The position numbers were made by a program, and so were the translations under genes. Below, one piece after another: positions 6,524 through 9,544 of a stretch of 9,544 nt of DNA (its first letter is position 1; the number at the start of each line of letters is the position of its first letter). The stretch is from an uncultured Trueperaceae bacterium (lineage in GTDB: Bacteria > Deinococcota > Deinococci > Deinococcales > Trueperaceae). The notes beneath the pieces were generated by a model. The model was not told the DNA's origin and did not search any database. It worked only from the letters and a program-made list of their open reading frames with translations. The stretch is from NCBI GenBank assembly GCA_937911855.1, contig CALDPK010000112.1:1-9544 (forward strand). The letters run 5' to 3'.

Positions 6524-6937
6524 TCAACGAAACGGATTGATGACCGTCAGACCATCGATCCGCTGACCATGATGCAAATCTTCGCTGAATAACTGCAGGC
6601 AGCCCGCAGCAAGAGCTCCTGCAACAATCAGGGAATCATAGAGCGAATAACCATAGGCACTTCTTATATCCAGGGCCCTTCGGTACAGCTGTGGGGAGGG
6701 GGCGACTTGCCACAGGGGCAGCAAGACGGCATCCAGGAGCCGCCTCAGGTCCTCTGACGGGACTCCCAGCTTACGGTCGAGCACATTCAGTACTTCCTGC
6801 ACCACCTGATAGCTGATCACCCCACTGTTGCCAGCAATGGCTCCCGCCACCAGCCGCTCGGCCACCCCCTGCTTCTGCAGGTCTACATCATCAAAGAGGT
6901 ACACGAATATGTTCGAGTCGATGAAGTCAGCGCTCAT
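6524..6937 (-). CDS. vapC: PIN-domain ribonuclease toxin, VapC-like
   Basis: 137 residues, a complete PIN domain. The metal-binding acidic residues are in place: D7 in FIDSNIFVYLFD, E48 in VVQEVLNVL, D101 in YSLYDSLIVAGAL and D120 in FSEDLHHGQ; the end GLTVINPF is family-typical. VapC toxins are Mg2+-dependent endoribonucleases that cut specific tRNAs or rRNA; the target cannot be read here. The start ATG lies inside the antitoxin gene (11-base overlap) with AGGAGA at 6946-6941 as Shine-Dalgarno, so production follows that of the antitoxin. All active-site residues are present, so it is probably functional. Confidence 0.88.
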   Translation of the reverse strand: MSADFIDSNIFVYLFDDVDLQKQGVAERLVAGAIAGNSGVISYQVVQEVLNVLDRKLGVPSEDLRRLLDAVLLPLWQVAPSPQLYRRALDIRSAYGYSLYDSLIVAGALAAGCLQLFSEDLHHGQRIDGLTVINPFR

Positions 6938-7151
6938 TCATCTCCTCTCTCGTGAACCGGCGCCCGCCGGTACCGACCTGAGCGCGGATTTCGGCGACAA
7001 CGCGCATGGCTTCGTCCGCAACAGGCTCACTGCGCGCATAACTGCGGAGCCAGTGCCGGAACTGCTCATTCAAAGTCGTGTTTTCGTTTCTGGCGCGTTC
7101 CCGCGCCGCTGCTATCAGTTCCTTGTCCGCACTGAAGGTGATGTTCTGCAC
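6927..7151 (-). CDS. Ribbon-helix-helix-type antitoxin partner of the PIN toxin
   Basis: 74 residues. The N terminus QNITFSADKELIAAARERARNENTTLNEQFRHWLRSYA fits a ribbon-helix-helix DNA-binding domain: one strand (2-7), then two helices around a turn at NTTLN. The charged C-terminal tail (about 45-74, ending TREEMNER) would be the toxin-binding part. The start is GTG at 7151, chosen because GGAGGC (7160-7155) is a good Shine-Dalgarno and no upstream ATG is in frame. It overlaps the toxin gene by 11 bases. It probably represses its own promoter at the palindrome 7182-7193. VapB is a functional label; the antitoxin family is called from fold-like features only. Confidence 0.8.
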   Translation of the reverse strand: MQNITFSADKELIAAARERARNENTTLNEQFRHWLRSYARSEPVADEAMRVVAEIRAQVGTGGRRFTREEMNER

Positions 7152-7167
7152 GCTGCCTCCAATGCAA

Positions 7168-7196
7168 ATTTTACACGGCGCTCGTGTACACGAAAG
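7168..7196 (-). promoter_or_regulatory. Predicted promoter and operator of the VapBC-like module
   Basis: TCGTGTACACGA at 7182-7193 is a perfect 12-base palindrome, and a further inverted half-site (TACACG at 7172-7177, pairing with CGTGTA at 7183-7188) lies beside it. On the minus strand TAAAAT (7173-7168) is a good -10 hexamer (five of six). The -35 region (about 7196-7190, CTTTCGT) is weak. The palindrome would sit between -35 and -10, the usual location for autorepression by an RHH antitoxin-toxin complex. Transcription would start about 10 bases before the GTG start. Confidence 0.55.
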
Positions 7197-7215
7197 CAGT
7201 GCAGGCTACTGGCTA

Positions 7216-8019
7216 TCAGCGTGGTCGCACCGTCAGCACCTGTGCGAACGACCCGAATGGCCCGTCTTCATCGTGCAGGATGCAGTGCGTCAGGCCGGCG
7301 CCGTCCGGTCCGAACGAACCGTGCCCGTCCAGGCCGATCCACTGGCTGCGCGGCGCCCGGAACAGGTGGGCGGTCAGGTCCAGGTTCGGAAACAGCACCT
7401 CGGTCGGCTTCGCCCGGGCGGTGACGCCGTTGGCCACGTCGATCAGGCCCAGAACCCGCGCAGTGTTGCTCACGGTCTCGCCCGCGATCAGCTCAAGGTC
7501 GCTGTTCAGCCAGAACCTGGCTCGCCCCGGCGTTTCCGGTTGCGGCCTGACCTGCACCGAAGCGACGAAGCCGCCAGGCCAGGTGTCATCCATCGCCCAC
7601 GGCTCGAACCGCTCTTTGGGCTCGAGTGGCGGGAAGTCGCTGCCGGCATAATCGGCCGTCTCGTAGCGGGCGGCCAGCCAGGCGCGGGCGATGACGGCGT
7701 CGCGGCCATTGTGGCTGAGCCGCGCTTCGACCAGTTCGATGGTGCGGCCCGGCCGCAGCACGGAAACGGTCAGTTCGACCGGCTCCATCGGGATGGTGCC
7801 GAGGATGTCGCATGACAGCCGTGTCAGCTGCAGGTCGTCATCCCTGCGGGCCGCGAAGTCCAGCTCGATGCCGTGCGCGAGCAGGCCGATGGCCGGTGCG
7901 ATGTGCTGTTCCTGCGGGTTCCAGCCGCCGCTCACGTGCTTCGTGGGGCGGAACCGGTCCGCAGATTCACGGATGAAGTACGCCGCCGCTTCAGGGGTGG
8001 GTATTGATTCGTCAGCCAT
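7216..8019 (-). CDS. Thioesterase family protein (double hotdog, TesB-like)
   Basis: 267 residues. The N-terminal half (about 25-125) with GGWNPQEQHIAPAIGLLAHGIE and the C-terminal half (about 145-267) with WLNSDLELIAG, FPNLDLTAHLF and QWIGLDGHGSFGPDGAGLTH fit two successive hotdog folds, as in the acyl-CoA thioesterase-like 4HBT_3/TesB group, which hydrolyse acyl-CoA or related thioesters in the cytoplasm. The substrate is unknown. The frame stays open further upstream, but ATG at 8019 is chosen because family similarity starts just after it and the longer version would run into the divergent oxidoreductase gene. There is no Shine-Dalgarno; TATCGT (8036-8031) lies 11 bases upstream. It is transcribed towards the toxin-antitoxin pair, 64 bases away, which has its own promoter. 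Confidence 0.82.
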   Translation of the reverse strand: MADESIPTPEAAAYFIRESADRFRPTKHVSGGWNPQEQHIAPAIGLLAHGIELDFAARRDDDLQLTRLSCDILGTIPMEPVELTVSVLRPGRTIELVEARLSHNGRDAVIARAWLAARYETADYAGSDFPPLEPKERFEPWAMDDTWPGGFVASVQVRPQPETPGRARFWLNSDLELIAGETVSNTARVLGLIDVANGVTARAKPTEVLFPNLDLTAHLFRAPRSQWIGLDGHGSFGPDGAGLTHCILHDEDGPFGSFAQVLTVRPR

Positions 8020-8079
8020 GGTCAGCTCACACGATAGCCGACCGGTGCGCAAGCGTCCGTACGCTATCCTCGGGCAACG
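8020..8079. promoter_or_regulatory. Divergent promoter region between thioesterase and oxidoreductase
   Basis: This 60-base gap separates two divergent starts, both without a Shine-Dalgarno. TATCCT (8065-8070, plus strand) lies 9 bases before the oxidoreductase ATG and TATCGT (8036-8031, minus strand) lies 11 bases before the thioesterase ATG. Both fit a TANNNT -10 and would give leaderless or nearly leaderless transcripts. No convincing -35 hexamers are seen. Confidence 0.35.
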
Positions 8080-9015
8080 ATGCCCGACTACGACTACCTG
8101 ATAATCGGCGGCGGCATGGCGGCAGACTCGGCAGTGCGCGGCATCCGCGAAGTCGACGAGCACGGAACCATCGGCCTCGTCAGCGAGGAACTGCACCCGC
8201 CCTACGACCGGCCGCCGCTGTCGAAAGGACTGTGGCAGGGCCAGGACGTGACCGAGATAATGCGCGACACGCAGGAACTGAACGCGGAGTTGCACCTCGG
8301 CCGCCGCATCCTGGCGCTGGACCGCGCCGAGCGGACCGCACTCGATCAGCACGGCGAGTCATACGGTTACGGCAAGCTGCTCCTCGCCACCGGCGGCAGC
8401 CCGCGCCGGCTGCCCGGTGCGGACGAAGGCGTCATCTACCTGCGGAACCTGGTCGACTACGAACTGCTGCGCGCCCACACCACGCAGCCCCGCAGGGTGA
8501 TGGTTCTGGGCGGCGGCTTCATCGGCGCCGAGATCACGGCAGCACTTGCCCAGGAAGGGCACAGCGTACAGATGGCGTTCCCCGAGTTCGCGCTGCTGGC
8601 CAGGCTGCTGCCCAAAGAACTCGCCGAATACCTTAATGACCTGTACAGGCAGCAGGGCATCCGGCTGCATCCCGGCAAGAACGTCGCCTCAGTCGAACGC
8701 CAGGCGGATGACAGTTCACTGATAACGTTCACCGACCGCCACATCAGCAGGGCAGACGTCGTCGTTGCCGGCCTGGGCATAATCCCTGAAGCCGGCCTGG
8801 CCCAGAGCGCCGGCCTGACGGTCAGTGACGGAATCGAAGTCGACGAGTTCCTGCGGACCAGCGATCCGGACATATTCGCGGCCGGTGACGTCGCCAGCAT
8901 CCACAGCCCTGCCCTGGGCGTGCGCCGGCGCGTCGAACATGAGGAGAACGCCAACCTGAGCGGCTTCTTCGCCGGCAAGGCCATGGCGGGAGCGCCGGAA
9001 ACCTCTGTTGCATAG
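8080..9015 (+). CDS. FAD-dependent NAD(P)H:ferredoxin reductase-like oxidoreductase, truncated at the junction
   Basis: About 307 native residues remain. The N-terminal FAD-binding GGGMAADSA (10-18), PYDRPPLSKG (41-50), LLLATGG (100-106), the NAD(P)-binding GGGFIGAE (144-151) and DIFAAGD (264-270) define the rubredoxin/ferredoxin reductase-like class of pyridine nucleotide-disulfide oxidoreductases, which pass electrons from NAD(P)H via FAD to a small iron-sulfur protein. VEHEENANLSGFFAGKAMAG (285-304) is the end of the second FAD segment. Family members normally continue about 90 residues into a C-terminal reductase domain. Here the native sequence stops near base 9000 and the last four codons plus stop come from the foreign AT-rich DNA. 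The gene is probably intact in its real genome. The redox partner is not in the window. Confidence 0.88.
   Translation: MPDYDYLIIGGGMAADSAVRGIREVDEHGTIGLVSEELHPPYDRPPLSKGLWQGQDVTEIMRDTQELNAELHLGRRILALDRAERTALDQHGESYGYGKLLLATGGSPRRLPGADEGVIYLRNLVDYELLRAHTTQPRRVMVLGGGFIGAEITAALAQEGHSVQMAFPEFALLARLLPKELAEYLNDLYRQQGIRLHPGKNVASVERQADDSSLITFTDRHISRADVVVAGLGIIPEAGLAQSAGLTVSDGIEVDEFLRTSDPDIFAAGDVASIHSPALGVRRRVEHEENANLSGFFAGKAMAGAPETSVA
8995..9006. other. Composition break and probable chimeric junction
   Basis: By hand count G+C is 41 of 60 in 8941-9000 and 24 of 60 in 9001-9060. Two unrelated genes on opposite strands lose their reading at this same point: the oxidoreductase on the plus strand and the TPR lipoprotein on the minus strand. 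Neither shows a transposon end, repeat or tRNA here. An assembly chimera is more likely than a real recombination product. Confidence 0.8.
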
Positions 9016-9353
9016 CTTGCGTATTGCAAAGCCATTTCATAGCTCTTTTTCTTCTGGTATAAATTGGACAAGCCCATCAGTACCTGAACATTTTTGGGGT
9101 CGACGGAAAACGCAGCCTTCATGTCACTTTCCGCCTCGTCCAGGTTACCCAATTCTTCGTGGGACCTTCCACGGTTATAGAGGGCGTTAACGTTTTTCGG
9201 ACTGTTAACTAACACTTTACTGTAAGCATCTACCGCCTCTTCAAATTGGTTGTTGTTGTAAAACTGGTCACCTTGTGAGGAGTCACTTTTTGAACATGAA
9301 AAGAAAACTGCCAAAGGCATTAATAAATGGATTAACTTGATTCTTAAATTCAT
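9001..9353 (-). CDS. TPR-repeat lipoprotein, 3' truncated by the junction (Bacteroidota-like)
   Basis: About 117 native residues. The N terminus MNLRIKLIHLLMPLAVFFSC is a lipoprotein signal peptide with the lipobox Cys at position 20, so the protein is membrane-anchored and faces outwards. Two full tetratricopeptide repeats follow (about 28-61 and 62-95) and a third begins (96 onward), with typical spacing such as QFEEAVDAYSKVLVNSPKNVNALYNRG. TPR proteins are scaffolds for protein-protein contacts; no specific role can be assigned. It starts 6 bases after dapD ends, so the two may be cotranscribed. The frame continues past 9001 as an antisense read of the oxidoreductase and that part is not real. 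Low G+C and codon use differ sharply from everything to the left. Confidence 0.75.
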
Positions 9354-9359
9354 ATTTAA

Positions 9360-9544
9360 TTAAACTGGTACATTATTTTCTCTCAATGCATCGTTGAGGG
9401 AAGTTTTTAGGTCGGTCGAGGGTTTTCTTTGACCTATGATCAAAGCGCATGGAACCTGGAATTCTCCTGATTTAAACTTTTTGGGAATTGACCCTGGAAT
9501 AACTACGGATCTTTCAGGAACGTAGCCCCTATATTCTACCGGCT
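9360..9544 (-). CDS. dapD: 2,3,4,5-tetrahydropyridine-2,6-dicarboxylate N-succinyltransferase, C-terminal end (5' partial)
   Basis: Only the last 61 codons before the TAA at 9362-9360 are present. The sequence YRGYVPERSVVIPGSIPK, then FQVPCALIIGQRK and TDLKTSLNDALREN, matches the conserved C-terminal end of DapD, which uses succinyl-CoA to succinylate tetrahydrodipicolinate in the lysine and diaminopimelate pathway. The visible part corresponds to the last turns of the left-handed beta-helix and the C-terminal domain. It lies in the low-GC segment and, with the downstream TPR lipoprotein, points to a Bacteroidota source. The N-terminal part runs off the right edge. Confidence 0.88.
   Translation of the reverse strand, partial: PVEYRGYVPERSVVIPGSIPKKFKSGEFQVPCALIIGQRKPSTDLKTSLNDALRENNVPV

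Noticed and set aside
8020..8352. N-terminal extension of the thioesterase frame
   Set aside because: The frame is open upstream of 8019, but it would overlap the start of the divergent oxidoreductase, and family similarity begins after the ATG at 8019.
8457..9000. Continuation of the TPR lipoprotein frame on the minus strand
   Set aside because: After about residue 118 it is antisense to the oxidoreductase and loses all TPR character; it is open only by chance after the junction.
1..9544. CRISPR array, tRNA or rRNA genes, insertion sequences
   Set aside because: No regularly spaced repeats, no tRNA-like cloverleaf with a TTCRANNC loop, and no transposase-like reading frame were noticed on either strand.

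Overview
This looks like a metagenomic contig from a high-GC bacterium, joined near base 9000 to about 540 bases from a different, low-GC organism. Up to about 9000 the DNA is GC-rich (68% G+C by hand count over 8941-9000). It is densely packed with genes, several starts have no Shine-Dalgarno but a TANNNT hexamer close by, and secreted proteins have short signal peptides ending in 'AQ'. This fits Deinococcota (Trueperales-like), but that is an impression, not a demonstrated placement. From 9001 onward G+C falls at once to about 40% (24 of 60 bases in 9001-9060). The two genes there, a TPR lipoprotein and the end of dapD, look like Bacteroidota. A reading frame is cut on each side of the switch, so a chimeric assembly is the simplest explanation.

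Layout. 1-503: C-terminal part of an ABC-2 export permease. 529-1119: a PrlF/AbrB antitoxin and MazF/PemK toxin pair with a perfect operator-like palindrome in front. 1166-1600: dUTPase. 1684-4353: a secreted iron-type substrate-binding protein and a fused two-domain permease, with no ATPase. 4358-6492 (minus strand): a two-gene zinc operon, a ZnuA/AztC-type binding protein behind an AztD-type zinc metallochaperone, with a promoter and a Zur/Fur-like palindrome upstream. 6524-7193 (minus strand): a VapBC-like toxin-antitoxin pair with its own palindromic promoter region. 7216-8019 (minus strand): a double-hotdog thioesterase. 8080-9000: an FAD/NAD(P)-dependent ferredoxin-reductase-like gene, cut before its C-terminal domain. 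9001-9544 (minus strand): the foreign segment.

How they fit together. The most coherent unit is the zinc operon: AztD is known to hand zinc to AztC in the periplasm, the two frames overlap by one base, and the AT-rich palindrome just downstream of a TTGACA/TAGCAT promoter is where a zinc-sensing repressor would be expected. The transport genes aztA/aztB are not in the window. The iron-type transporter also lacks its ATPase, so both uptake systems depend on genes elsewhere. The two toxin-antitoxin modules each carry a perfect inverted repeat in the promoter region, as expected for autoregulation. I found no RNA genes, CRISPR arrays, insertion sequences or convincing intrinsic terminators. No entirely new system is evident.
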